Positions 46,903 to 58,800 of a stretch of DNA of 64,000 nt are shown here, one piece after another. The DNA lies in the NCBI RefSeq assembly GCF_023278565.1, contig NC_064675.1, positions 4,154,001 through 4,218,000 of the forward strand, given 5' to 3'. The translations under genes were made by a program, and so were the position numbers. The stretch's first letter is position 1, and each line of letters opens with the position of its first letter. Source of the DNA: Colletotrichum lupini. Lineage: Eukaryota > Ascomycota > Sordariomycetes > Glomerellales > Glomerellaceae. The notes beneath the pieces are model-generated. The model was not told where the DNA came from. It saw nothing but the letters and a program-made list of their open reading frames with translations, and ran no database searches.

Positions 46903-49865
46903 ATGTCTTTTCGGTACGGCCCGGGCTTCCTGGCAGCTCTTCTCACAATCGCCAACATCCTGATTCCACTGGCGGTTTTCACGTTTGCTACCGGTTTCTT
47001 TCCGTATAAGCCGGTTCTACCAGGTTTGGCTCAATATGAGACCCTTGAATTTGGCCCGCCGCCACAGGCACCCTTCGACCGCCTCATTTTTATGGTCGTT
47101 GATGCGTTGCGAAGGTAAATGCGGCTCACAGTGCCCCCAGGCTTTTGACAATACTAACATCATCACAGCGACTTCGTATACTTGAATGGCACCGGCTTCA
47201 CATACACTCAAGAGTACGCGGACGAGCACTCTACCGTCTCACTCTCACCGTGTTAACCATGTTATAGGCTCATCCGCGATGGTGCCGCCCTACCTTTCAC
47301 GGCGTATGCGCGGTCACCAACCGTCACCATGCCCAGAATCAAAGCCATCACCACTGGCTCAATCCCGTCTTTCCTGGACGTCATCTTGAACCTGGACGAA
47401 GCAGATTCGTCCTCGACTCTCGCTGCTCAAGATACCTGGCTTGCCCAGATGAAAGCCAAGGAGACGGGGAAAATGCTCATGTACGGCGATGACACATGGC
47501 TGAAGCTCTTCCCGGGCACTTTTGACCGTGCCGATGGCACCGCGAGCTTCTTCGTAGCAGTGCGTCGTCTTCATGATCATCCCTTGCTGTCCCTTAACTG
47601 ACTGGTCCAAGGACTTCACCGAAGTGGACAACAATGTCACCAGGCACATAGACAGCGAGCTGAAGAATGACGATTGGAGCACGTTAGTTCTCCACTACCT
47701 TGGGCTCGATCACATCGGGCATAAATCAGGACCGCGAAGGTAAGATTAGCTTTGGATCGCCTTCCGAATCTCCCTTGCTGACTACAGTTAGCTCACACAT
47801 GGTACCCAAGCAACATGAGATGGACGGTATTGTGAAGCGTATATACAACGCCATGGAATCACGAAAACATATGGCTTCCACATTGATGGTTCTCTGCGGA
47901 GATCACGGCATGAACGATGCCGGCAATCATGGAGCTTCTTCTCCCGGAGAAACCTCTCCGGCGCTCGTTTTTATCTCTCCTAAACTAAAGGCTTTGCAAC
48001 GGAACCTCCAAGCTCCTGTTCCGTTTCGAGAGGACTTCTCCTACTACACCAAGATTGAGCAGTCAGACCTGGCACCCACCCTCGGTGCTCTGCTGGGCTT
48101 TCCGGTGCCGCAAAATAACCTTGGCGCCTTCATATCCGACTTCCTGCCTTTCTGGCCCGACAGTGAGTTTATGCAGGCTCCAGCTTCGGTTACGTAGTGG
48201 CTCACACTTGACAGGAAATGATCAGATCCAACTGCTCGTCCGCAATGCCCGGCAGATACTGAACATTGTGACAGTAACTTTTGGCTCCGAGATGTTTGAC
48301 TTGGGGTCTACCTTTGATCAAAAAACGTGCTCAAATCCCCGGGATGATGCCCAGGAGCTAGCTTGTGAATGGCACCGCGTCAATGATGCACTCAAAACCA
48401 TGGATGGCGAGGCCGAGTTAGATCCAACCTGGCGTGAAGCCATGTCAAAGGTACGTCAACACCCTGACCTCAGTGCATCAAACCACGAATCTGTGCTGAC
48501 ATCCAATAGTGGCTCAGCAGAGCGCAGGATCTGATGAGCAGCATGGCCAGCAACTACGACATGGGAAGGTTACATATCGGCGAAGCAGTTGTCGGCTTCG
48601 TTGCCAGTTCCCTGATATTCGGCGCTCGACTTAGTTTGATACCGCTACTGGCCATCTCAGTTACGTACGGCATCATGATGTTCGCGAGCAGTTACGTAGA
48701 AGAAGAACACCATTTCTGGTATTGGGCCACATCGGCCTGGCTGGGCTCCATGGGCATCAAAAAGATGCAGTCGTAAGTGCCAAGCATACTGTTAGCACTC
48801 ACAATCACAAAGACTGACATGGGCTACAGCACCCGGTCGCCATCAGGAACACTAGCATCTCTTCTCATCGCCCTGATAGCAACTAGACTGATCCGGGGAT
48901 GGAACCAAACAGGCCAGAAGCACGCCGGCGAGCCCGATATTGCTAAAACCTTCATCGTTACACGCCCTCCCATCCTTTGGGCCCTTGTCAGCGTAACCTA
49001 TCTTTTCCTTTTTGTACAACTACTTAGAAAACTCCGCGGCCTTCCCCGCGCCGGCGTGACAGCTGCGTCGGCTCTTCTAGTCCTCTCCGCCTTCACGTTC
49101 AAGCTCGCCTTTACCAACGAAGACGCACCGGAGCTCGTGACCGGGCCCCTAGCAACCCTCAACACCCTAACCCAGGGCATCTCCCTCGTCACCAGAGCCC
49201 GCCTCGTCTTCGCCGGCATCGGCGCCGCAGCCCTCTACTCATCCTACCTAGCCCTCTCCAACCCAAAGACCGAATCACGGCACACATCCCCCCTCCTTCA
49301 CCACCTCATCACCCTCCTCCTCGCAACCCAATCCCGCGTCACGAACATCCCCCTCCTCCTCCTCTTCACCCTCCAACTACCTCTTCTCGCCTCTCTCGAC
49401 CTCTCCCTGCCCCTCCTATCTACGACCTCCCTCCTCCTCCAGTACGCCTCCTTCTTCGCCTTTGGCGGCACAAACGCAATCTCCTCCGTCGATCTCTCGA
49501 GCGCCTACAACGGCGTGGGGGGCTTCGACGTCGTCGCCGTCGGCATCCTGACCTTTGTGAGCAACTGGGTCGGCCCCATCTACTGGGCGTCCGCGACGAA
49601 CCTGCTCCTCCTGCAGTACCGCGGCCGCAGAGCCGGCAGCGACGAAGGCAGGTACGTGTTTTTGCGACACATAGGGCACACGACCTTGTTTACGGCGTGC
49701 AGCGTCGCGTTCGTCATGGTGGCGTGCGAGGCGCTGCGGACGCACCTGTTTGTCTGGACCGTATTTTCGCCGAAGTACCTGTACTGCATGGCCTGGACCA
49801 TCGGCCAGCATCTTCTCGTCAACGTCGTATTTGCTGGTTTATTGTACCGTTTGGGATCGGCTTGA
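46903..49865 (+). CDS. GPI ethanolamine phosphate transferase 2 (Las21/Gpi7)
   Basis: Eight exons, 46903-47114, 47169-47213, 47268-47559, 47612-47739, 47792-48162, 48215-48450, 48510-48772 and 48830-49865, give 860 aa. The ER enzyme adds phosphoethanolamine to the second mannose of glycosylphosphatidylinositol anchors, a step needed for proper anchor remodelling and cell-wall proteins. An N-terminal membrane segment (about 9-32) precedes a lumenal alkaline-phosphatase-fold domain. That domain has FMVVDALR (63-70) with metal ligand Asp67, the PTVTMPRIKAITTG block carrying the catalytic Thr (near 106), HYLGLDHIGH and CGDHGMND. The C-terminal half, from about residue 430, is a series of hydrophobic segments, as in the family. 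The small exon 2 (45 nt) keeps phase. Convergent with the condensin gene, 266 bp apart. Confidence 0.96.
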
Positions 49866-50131
49866 TATACGAAGCATTCACCACTATTCGCCAACTACCT
49901 GCCGTAGGTAGTGGCAGGCTTGTAATACTAAGCAGAACGCGTTGAAAAGGATGAAAACAGCAAATACATTGTCAATCCTGCAAGGAGTTCATCATTACTA
50001 GTACATAGATCATAAATTCTTGTAGAGAAAACCGTTCCGCAATGCTCCCGGGATCCGGGGATAGGTATCCGTCAAGCCAAAAACATACCACCCGAATTGA
50101 AAGAACCCATCCCATTTGCCATGATACTCAC

Positions 50132-53100
50132 TCACGCGCCCTCCTCATCCGAGAGCAGCTCGCTCACAATCGAGTCACCGTCATCCTGCCGCGTGTTCTG
50201 AATCACGGTATCATCGCTATTCTCGTCTTCCTCCTTAATATCAGGCTCCATCGTAATGGTCTTGTCCTCGTCGGCGTCGTGCAGCCTCGAGGACGCGACA
50301 GAACCGGCGACAGACGGCGCGACCGAGTCCGCACGCGACATGGCGACGGAGACGCTCCTGCTCATGCGGCGCGGCTCGCCGTCCTGCTGCTCGCCGAGAT
50401 TGGCGACGATCTTGCCTAGGCTGACGTGGATCTTGTTGAGGGCGTTGCGGCCTGTGGTGTCGGTGACGAGTTTGTCGTTGACGGCAATGGTGATCTCGTC
50501 GTAAACCTCCCTGATCTTTTCTTCTGTGCTTGTAGGCGAGATGTAAAGCTTTCCGAGGAGGGGTGCGACCACCTTTTTCTCTTCCTCTGAGATTGTGGGT
50601 TAGCGCTGATGTTCTGAACATGAGTGGATCACAATGAAATAACCTACTGCTCAAGTTTCCGCCTAAGCGGTCCAGAATGTCTAGAGCGAATTCCAGATGA
50701 ATATCACCATTAACAGTCTTCTTCTCCAAGTCGAGCCCAGTAGCAGGGTTGAAGCACTTGCGAGGATCAGTCCAGTCCACCAGGCAAGCACCAATCGTCG
50801 TCAGACTCTCCATCTCCTCATTGACATCGGCGTCATCGTCCTCCAAATTCTCACGGACGTTCAACAAGGCATGCAGGGCGTCCAGAGCGACGGTGCGCAT
50901 GAGATCCTGGTTCTCCGCCCGCGAGTAGCAGAACACGGGCAGGAAATAGTTGAGAGCCTGCCTGACGCTCTGGTTGGATGCAGTGACAGGATCGAAGTAT
51001 TGGACAACCAGCGTCTTGAGCATTTCCGCTGAAGCTTCCTGATCCGTGACAACACGGCCCAGAAGCAGCTTGGATACCGCCAAGGTAGCGGCAGCCTGGA
51101 CCTCGGGGGATCTGATGCCCGACTTGAGCGCCTTGATGTAGATCTTGAGCAACGCTGGCGTTGAGCTCAAAAGCTGAGCGCCATGGACGTTGAGGATATC
51201 AGTGAGAATTTGCAACGCGGTGATTTGTAGGGCAGTGTGGCCCTTGGTAAAGAAGTGCATGAACAGCGTCAGGTTCTCCTCGGCCAGTGACCTGTCGAGC
51301 AGGGAACAGAGACCTAAGCAGACGAGACCCCTCTCACGGACGGGTGCTTCGTGACTTCGCACAGCTGGGACGACGAGATTGTTAAGCATCGACACCAGGT
51401 GGTCGTTCTGCTGCAGGTCGCCAGCGACGTTTGATAACATGCACTGCACAATATGCAGACACTTCATGTTGATCATAATTTCCTTGACCGCCTTTGCCCT
51501 GGCCTCTTCTTCACTGAGCTCGGGACTCTTGTTCCGGCTCCCACTCCTCGTGGGGGTGGTGTCACCACTGACCTCGGATCTCGCCGAGTGAAAGCTGTCG
51601 TCGGTACGGTCATCAGGCGCTGGGTCGTCAACGATAGTATCATGAACGTCGGCAACAGCCTCCAATACCACTGAGCAGAACTCTTTCTCACCGGCGTTGT
51701 CCGGAGCACAAATGTCTCGGAGAACGTTGATCGTGAGTTTTGTTACATCGTCAGGGAGCTCGGGGACTGAGAGGGATTGGCGGAGGAGCGCAAACATCTT
51801 GCGACGGCCAACCTCATCGGAGTAGTCAAGAGTGATGGCAATGTGGAGCATCTGCTCAACAATGAACTCTTGCTCTACCGTGTCCTCTTCTTCATCTTCT
51901 TCGCTATCTGCCTGAGAGACCCTCTTGATAGCCTCAATCAGAACGCCGAGGTATCTTTCCAGATAGAATGCGAGCGTAGTCACTTCAGGCAGCTTCTCCT
52001 CGACCAGTGACTCGTACTTGCCATTGCCCTCGGTTCTGCAGAAGTCGTTGAAACTTCGAGCGGTAAAGACTGACTCTGCAGAGAGCGTCTCCCAAAAGTT
52101 CTTATCAAAGGTGACAGCTTCTCTGTAATCGGGTCTACCCTCCCAGAATCCCTTCATCGCTTCGAGGGCAACGCCATTTTCCACTCCAGAGTTCACGACG
52201 TCGATACGCTCTAGGAGCTCGTGAAGACCGTCGAAGTTTGGCGGTGCAGGTTCAGCGGGTGGCGCGCCCTCCTCAGGCGGCGGAACACCAGCGCAGTCCT
52301 CGATCCAGCGTTCACGGAACAGCCTGCCCGCCGATTTGCGGACATTCTCGTCTCTGTCGCGGAGACCCCATCTGAGGAGTTTCTCTCTCATTGAGAGAGA
52401 GAGATGTCGGAAGTCGCCGAGGGCGGGAAGCAGTCGCGAGTAGACCGCTCTGCGAGTCAAAGCATCCTGGTCTCTAGCGCGTTCGAGCAAGTATGGTAGG
52501 GTGGATGGGAGAATAGGGAGATTGACGAGAAGTGACCTTCTCACATCTGCGCTAGGATCGTTCTGTATGACCTCTAGCAGCTTCTCGAGAAGGCCGCTGG
52601 CCTCGTCGTCCTCGCTATCATCCTCATTCGCGGCGGCATCAACCTGATTGCCGGCCAAACGTCCCAGACCCAGAACCGCCTGTGCACGAACCATTGCCTC
52701 CTTGTCACGGATACGCTTAAGAAGACCATGGCGAAGTTTTTGGAAGAGATCGTCGTCGATGGCGTCGAGGGAGTTGATGATATGAGAGATCAACTGGGTG
52801 GATCGGTATCGCACAAACTTGTCCTTGGCCGTCATCAGGGGCAAAATTGTGCTCATGAGATAGCTTGTGAGTCTTGTGCTGGGGGTCTCGGGCATGATGC
52901 TAGCATCCTCGTCGACCTCTCCAAGAATCTCGTTGTCTTTGTCGTTGGCGTGTCTAAGGAAGAATCCGACAAACCGAATGGTCTTCTCTCCAACACTCTC
53001 TGCCTTCTTGATAGGCATGACTCTTAGGACACATCGGACGAACTCGGAGTTGAAGGCTTCCTCATCGAAGTCGCTTGCTGCGGTCTTCTTCAGACTGGTC

Positions 53101-53360
53101 GGTTCGTATGCGCAAGCTTCCTGGATCTTGCGCAATGTGACAACCAACTTGCGGTGCGATGCTGTATTTCTTTGCGCATCGCGGAACACGGCGCATACTT
53201 GGCCGCGGAGCTCACTGTCCGGTCTTTCGGTCGGGATATCTGCGGCGACTGATGAGGAGCGGGATGCTGTTGATGCTCGGGAGCCAAGGGTCGCTGCTGA
53301 GGATTTGTGCGACACTGCCGCTGAGGTCCTCGTGGACCTTGTCGATACTCGTGCCGGCAT
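50132..53360 (-). CDS. Condensin complex subunit Ycg1/Cnd3 (CAP-G)
   Basis: Two exons, 53360-50648 and 50586-50132, give 1055 aa, normal for CAP-G. This HEAT-repeat kleisin-associated subunit of condensin binds DNA together with the kleisin Brn1 and is needed for mitotic chromosome compaction. HEAT-type helices run through most of the protein (LISHIINSLDAIDDDLFQKLRHGLL, VRAQAVLGLGRLAG, DENVRKSAGRLFRERWI are examples, cut short). A C-terminal Cnd3-type domain includes CLHIVQCMLSNVAGDL and RGLVCLGLCSLLD. The N-terminus is Ser/Thr-rich and the centre has a TTPTRSGSRNKSPEL patch with S/TP sites suitable for mitotic kinases. The tail is acidic. The single intron has donor GTAGGT and acceptor CTCAG. 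Reading through it would give a false C-terminus. Confidence 0.95.
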
Positions 53361-53863
53361 AATGAGGTTTGTCGTCGTGTATTGTCGTTATATGGCGGCG
53401 GATTGGTCGAGACCGCGTGAAACTTCGGAAAAGTTGTCGTTGTTAATGAAGCCAAAAAATGATGTGTTTGTTGATTAGTCTCAAGGATGGATGACAGGCG
53501 CCCCGTTCGCGAATTAGCTGTCAACGCACACAATTACAGTGGGTGACTTACCCCCCGGCGCGTTTTTGTTTTTATCCAGTCTGCAACGGGCGAGTCAATA
53601 GACTTCCGGAACAGGTATAGCGCGGGGTCGGTGGACCTCATCCCCGCTTCCCGACTTCGAGTGCCCGCACGTGGTGATAAGCTTAGAAAAAAATCCTTAT
53701 CGAAGAATTTGGCAGCAGCGAATTGCCAGCCATTTCCTGCGCAGAGAACGAAGCCTCTCCACAACCTACGGTAGTTGGTGTTTTCAACTTGAACTGATCC
53801 CGTTCTTTCTCTTGGGAAGCCGTTCGCAGAGATTTCTTTCTTTCCCGATTATTACTGTACAAC
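53361..53863. promoter_or_regulatory. Shared divergent promoter condensin/NOP4
   Basis: 503 bp separate the start codons of two divergently transcribed genes, so both core promoters must lie here. A pyrimidine-rich patch lies just before the NOP4 start (about 53800-53850). No uORF of note was seen. Confidence 0.6.
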
Positions 53864-56155
53864 ATGTCGTCTCCCGGAAAGCCGCTTAAGCGGTCTCGAG
53901 CTGAGGAAGACGAGCACGATGCTCTCGTCGCAGCCGCCGTTGCAGAGAACATCGCCGCAGACGCTGTGTCGGAACCGAAAGCCAAGAAGGCCCGAACAGA
54001 AGCCAATCGCTCTCTTTTCGTTCGCTCCCTGCCTGCGACCGCCACCAGCGAATCGCTCACCGATTTCTTCTCCGAACATTTCCCTGTCAAGCATGCGACC
54101 GTTGTTCTCGACAAGGCGACCAAAGCTTCCCGAGGCTATGGCTTCGTTACATTGACAGATGCTGAAGATGCTACGGAGGCCAAGAAGAAGCTCAACAACA
54201 TTCTCTGGGAGGGACGCCGCATCAAGGTCGATGTTGCCGAAGCTAGAACTCGTGACGCAAAGGAGAGTGCCGTTGGCGCGGCCGCATCTAGCGCAAAGCA
54301 AAAGCGTGCGGATGATCTTGAGGAAGCGAGGAAAGCCCCGAAGCTAATCATTCGCAACCTTCCTTGGTCTATCAAGTCTTCTGCGCAGCTGGGTGCGCTT
54401 TTCCGCGCCTATGGCATTGTCAAGTTCGCCGATCTTCCCCAGAACAAGGGCAAGCTCAAAGGATTTGGTTTCGTTACCCTTCGCGGCAGGAAAAATGCTG
54501 AGAAGGCTTTGGAGATGAACGGAAAGACCATTGACGGAAGAACCATTGCCGTTGATTGGGCTGTGGGCAAGGACGAATGGGAAAAGGCCAACGGCGCGAG
54601 GGAAGAGGAAAGAGATTCAAAGAAGAAGAACGAGGAGGGGGGGGAGGAGGAGGAGGAGGAAGATGCAGCCGAAGACGAGAATGCCAGCAAGGAGCTCACC
54701 GGAGCTGACGCAGATCTGGAAAACTTCATGAAGAACCATATCATGAACCTCGAGGACGAGGATGACGAGAATGAGGACGAAGACGAAGACGACGAGGATG
54801 ATGAGGAGCTTTCCGACGGAGAGGAAGACAGCGAAGACGAGGAAGAGAAGAAGCACGTCAAGAAAACGCAATCTACCGACAACACATCAACACTCTTCAT
54901 TCGAAACCTGCCCTTTACCGTTACGGACGACCAATTAAAGGAGCACTTCGCTAAATTCGGTGCCGTCAGATATGCTCGCGTAGTGATGGATCGCGCAACT
55001 GACAGACCGGCGGGTACCGGGTTTGTCTGCTTCGTCAGCGAGGAAGACTCAAAAGCCTGCATCAAGGGCGCGCCGCGTACACAAGTCAACACCCTGCCCA
55101 CAAAGCACTCTGTGTTGCAGGACGAGTCCGCAGACTCCGACGGCCGTTACACCTTGGAGGGCCGTTTGTTGCAGGTTGCTCAGGCAGTCAGCAAAGATGA
55201 CGCCGAGCGCTTGGCCGCCGACGGCAGTGCCAAGAGACGTGAGAAGGACAAGCGTCGTCTTTTCCTGCTTAACGAGGGACAGCTCGATACTAGATCTGCC
55301 CTGTACCACAAGCTCACGCCCAACGAGGTAAAGATGAGAGAGGACAGCGCCAAGCAGCGCAAGAAGCTCGTTCAGAGCAACCCTTCGCTGCACATCAGTC
55401 TCACCCGTCTGGCTGTCCGCAACATCCCCCGCAACATCGGCGGCAAGGAGCTCAAGGAGTTGGCTCGCAAGGCCTGCGTCGAGTTCGCCACAGATGTCAA
55501 GGAGGGCAGACGTCAGCCCCTGTCCAAGGAGGAGAAGGTCAGAAGCGCAAAGGAGGACAAGGAGGCTGAGCACGACCGCAAGCTCAAACGCAAGGGTATC
55601 GTCCGCCAGGCCAAGATCGAGTTTGAGAGCCGCGAGGGCACCAAGGTCCCCGAGGCGAGCGGCGGCAAGTCCCGCGGATACGGTTTCATCGAGTACTCGT
55701 CCCACCGCTGGGCGCTCATGGGCCTGCGCTTCCTCAACGGCTACCAGATGGAGAATGAGCACGGCAAGAAGCAGCGCCTGATTGTCGAGTTCGCTATCGA
55801 GAACGCCTCGGTTGTCGCTCGTCGCAAGGCCAATGAGAAGAACCTGGACCGCAACAAGCCCAACTCCCAGGCGGCTCCTCAGGCCGCGCAGAACGGGAAA
55901 AAGGGCGGCAAGTTCGACAAGACGGCCGGCGGCAAGGAGCTACCCAACATGGCTTCTATCAAGGACCAGAAGAAGGGCAAGAAGGGAAAGAAGGGAAACA
56001 TGAACAAGGGACCCAGGGCAGAGAAGGAGGAGAACGGAGAAAAGTCTAGTGGTGACAAGACGCCCGCGAGCAAGGTTGACCGTGAAGATGTCAAGCCGCT
56101 GCTCATTGCGAGGAAGCGACTGATGAGGAAGAAGAAGGCTTCATCCCGAGGCTAG
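53864..56155 (+). CDS. Nop4-like nucleolar RNA-binding protein (four RRMs)
   Basis: Single exon, 763 aa. Four RNA-recognition motifs are visible. RRM1 (about 50-125) has SLFVRSLP and SRGYGFVTL; RRM2 (about 163-235) has KLIIRNLPW and LKGFGFVTL; RRM3 (about 343-445) has TLFIRNLPF and GTGFVCF; RRM4 (about 507-650) has LAVRNIPRNI and SRGYGFIEY. A long Glu/Asp block (about 250-330) separates RRM2 and RRM3, and the C-terminus is Lys-rich, as in yeast Nop4 and animal RBM28. Nop4 is needed for 27S pre-rRNA processing and 60S subunit assembly. The RRM3 loop carries an insert of about 25 residues. Convergent with the NIPA gene, 491 bp away. Confidence 0.93.
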   Translation: MSSPGKPLKRSRAEEDEHDALVAAAVAENIAADAVSEPKAKKARTEANRSLFVRSLPATATSESLTDFFSEHFPVKHATVVLDKATKASRGYGFVTLTDAEDATEAKKKLNNILWEGRRIKVDVAEARTRDAKESAVGAAASSAKQKRADDLEEARKAPKLIIRNLPWSIKSSAQLGALFRAYGIVKFADLPQNKGKLKGFGFVTLRGRKNAEKALEMNGKTIDGRTIAVDWAVGKDEWEKANGAREEERDSKKKNEEGGEEEEEEDAAEDENASKELTGADADLENFMKNHIMNLEDEDDENEDEDEDDEDDEELSDGEEDSEDEEEKKHVKKTQSTDNTSTLFIRNLPFTVTDDQLKEHFAKFGAVRYARVVMDRATDRPAGTGFVCFVSEEDSKACIKGAPRTQVNTLPTKHSVLQDESADSDGRYTLEGRLLQVAQAVSKDDAERLAADGSAKRREKDKRRLFLLNEGQLDTRSALYHKLTPNEVKMREDSAKQRKKLVQSNPSLHISLTRLAVRNIPRNIGGKELKELARKACVEFATDVKEGRRQPLSKEEKVRSAKEDKEAEHDRKLKRKGIVRQAKIEFESREGTKVPEASGGKSRGYGFIEYSSHRWALMGLRFLNGYQMENEHGKKQRLIVEFAIENASVVARRKANEKNLDRNKPNSQAAPQAAQNGKKGGKFDKTAGGKELPNMASIKDQKKGKKGKKGNMNKGPRAEKEENGEKSSGDKTPASKVDREDVKPLLIARKRLMRKKKASSRG

Positions 56156-56646
56156 GGTATTCGATCAAAGGGCAGTTCTTGTGTGGGGAAGATAATTATG
56201 GGCGACTTGTTATTTAGATGTTTCATGCATCACAAAGGTTATTCAAAAGTATCGAAATTCAAATTTACACGGTAAATACTCTCTGCTTCATCGTGAACTT
56301 ACCATCTTTATGCTCATTCAGGTAAAATGACAAGTTGGCGTGATGTTGAAGTAGACTTCGTACGCACAAGTAGTACGCGCGGGTTCCTTATTAACAAATT
56401 GTCTATATACCTACACGGCAAAAACAAACCCCAGTTCCTTCCACACGCGCCTTTAAAAATAATGGACAGGTGTGATGTGAGTGTGACACCACCGCACGCA
56501 GTATTCCGAATGGCAAACTTTCTCTCTACCAGGAACGCCGATATGCAATGCTTGGCGGGAAAAAAAACAATGATGACGCCTCCCTCCCAAAATCCCATTT
56601 GAATTCACAAACATCGGCGGCAATCCAAGTGCACTCTTGCCCTTCC
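56156..56646. other. Convergent 3' spacer NOP4/NIPA gene
   Basis: 491 bp, AT-richer than the flanking genes, holding both 3' untranslated regions. No gene seen. Confidence 0.6.
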
Positions 56647-58800
56647 TCAAACCTCTTCTTCCGGATCTGTACCGCCGTCCCTCCTCTTCTTCTTTACCCT
56701 GAAAAAGTCGCCCAGCGTATCACTTAGGCTCCGCTGCCTTCCAGTGACTTGTTCACGAGAGGCGCCCTCGCCCGCCGTGCGACTGCGCTCCGCGATGCCA
56801 CCGTCCTGATCTTCCCCTCTGCTTACTAGATTTTGCCTCTCGGCGTCGACATCTGCGTTCTCGCTATTGTCTTCGGGCATGAAGAGGCTCGCTCTGATGC
56901 TGGAACGCAGCCGACGCACCGACGGCCTACGCAGGAGCGGACTCTCTGCGTTCCTGAGAAGAGTGTCCTTGACGACGGCACTCACGGTAGAGGAGAGAGG
57001 GGAGGGGGAGAAGAGGGGCCCTGGGTAGTTGTGGCTGTGAGGTCGGGGTGGTAGTGATGTGCGTGGTGTAACGGGTCTGTCTGTTGGGTTTGTAGGATAT
57101 CTAGGTTGGATCTGGCCGTCGTAGTAAGGCGTTGTCGGCTCTGACGGGGAGAAGCCGAAGCCAGGGAAGGTATGGATAGACTCGTCTGATATGGTCCTGA
57201 CGCCTGGCGGGGGAAGGATTTCTTCTGTCGCCGAGTTGCTCCAGGGGTTGGCTAATAGCGGTTCTGACTCGGCGCCCGTAATGTTTCCCGCTGAAGCTGC
57301 TGTAGGAACGCGAAGGGTTGGAATACCGGAGTCACGCTGTAAACTGAACGGCTTTGACCCGTTGTTTACGTTGTTCCCGTTTGAGGCTCGAGACGACCGG
57401 CGTGAGATTGACGAGGGAATGGAGGTGGAAGAAGGTGCGAGCGGTTGTGTCGGACTGTAGCCGTCTTGCTCAGCCAGGCCAATGGTCTCCTCCACGCCAT
57501 CCACATCAGACATGCCATCATCCATGTCTTCCTCAACTCTACCACTAGTAATGAGGAAGACGCCAAAGAAGGTAAGCAGGCAGCCTCCAACGAATTTCCC
57601 AGCTTGCTCAGCTGAGGTTCTCTCAAAGTCGCGGTAGAGCACGGCGCTGCCAATGATGACGCTGAGAGTGAAGAGAACGAACTGGATGGGGATGACTTGG
57701 GTCGAGCTGAATCTCTGAAGTGACTTGTTGACGTAGCGCACCTGCATCACTGCCGTGAAGAGTAGGATGAAGATCAGTGCCCATGCGACGGGGGTCTTGA
57801 ATGCAGCCAGGAGAGTCGTTGATAATATTGAAGACAAGCCCTTGGTCGAAAGAGCCGTGAAGCCGCCTAAAAGAAACAAAGATTAGGATATCATCGTTCG
57901 TACGCCCGTCCAACGCGGGAAGTACATACCAAATAATCCCACCAGGCCCAGATCAATCAGGATAGTCCGGTGACCATACCTCGGGCTCGCCCACATTAGG
58001 ATGACAATCAGCGAGATCGTTACCGCCAAGTATATTTCGAATGCCAAAGTCGTGATCGCGTCCCACACATCGTCGGGGTCGAGCTTTGTCTCCTCCTGCT
58101 TGGCACTCAAAACTACAACGACTACTCCCGCCACGGCGATGACGACACCACCAAAGTCGCGCCGCCTGAACTTCTCGTTGAATAGTATCGGCGCAATAAT
58201 GCAGTTGGAAATCAGGGCGACGACGCCTAGGGGCGACACAATGGAAGCGGGCGCGAAGCCGTACGCCAAAAAGTTGCCCAGCTCGCCCAATGTAATCAGG
58301 ATCTGACCCGCCCACCAGTACGGCGACTGGAGATATGTCGAAGGGGCCTTCTCCTCGTCGCCGGAGTAGTCGGAGCCAGCGGACTCTTCGGAACGGAATG
58401 ATCTTCTCAGAGGCTCGGATTCGCCGGCATCGTGGTCCGTAATCTGCCCGTTCTCTGGTAAGTCTCCATCTGTATCTCCTCCTCTTCCACCTCCGCCAAC
58501 GGATCCATATGGCCCCGTCTGGCCTCCACTCGGCGCATGCTTGAGAGCCTCTTTCGCCCTACGTCGGACCCGGATGCGTTCACGGTGAAGTCGAAGGTGG
58601 GCGTATCGCTGGACGTTGAGGGCGAGTGCGATAAGGACGTTGCCGACGATGGCGGTGATGATGCCGATGAGGGAAGACCAGTTCTGCAGGTCCTTTCCAT
58701 CGTCGCCCGGTCGTGCCGCTGGCTCGGCAGCGATGACCGCATCGGCGACCGTCATGACGACTCGCTGGGTCGTGTATGTCGAGGCGAGGTTGAGTGGCAC
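56647..58800 (-). CDS. NIPA-family (DUF803) membrane transporter
   Basis: Two exons, 58800-57930 and 57866-56647, give 696 aa, or 681 aa if translation starts at the second Met (58755). The family is related to drug/metabolite transporters, and animal NIPA proteins carry magnesium; the substrate here is unproven. The first membrane segment is LIGIITAIVGNVLIALALN (44-62). A charged insert of about 95 residues follows (64-160, with an acidic GDLPENGQITDHDAGES patch). The typical core then comes: LGELGNFLAYGFAPASIVSPLG, LISNCIIAPILFNE, GLVGLFGGFTALSTKGLS, and QVIPIQFVLFTLSVIIGSAVLYRDF (segments shortened). After about residue 430 the tail is long, Ser/Pro/Arg-rich and probably disordered, much longer than animal NIPAs. 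The intron uses GTATGT and TTTTAG. Confidence 0.9.

Noticed and set aside
55049..55762. 237-codon Leu/Ala-rich minus-strand frame
   Set aside because: Antisense to NOP4 RRM4 region; composition follows from lysine and glutamate codons on the other strand.
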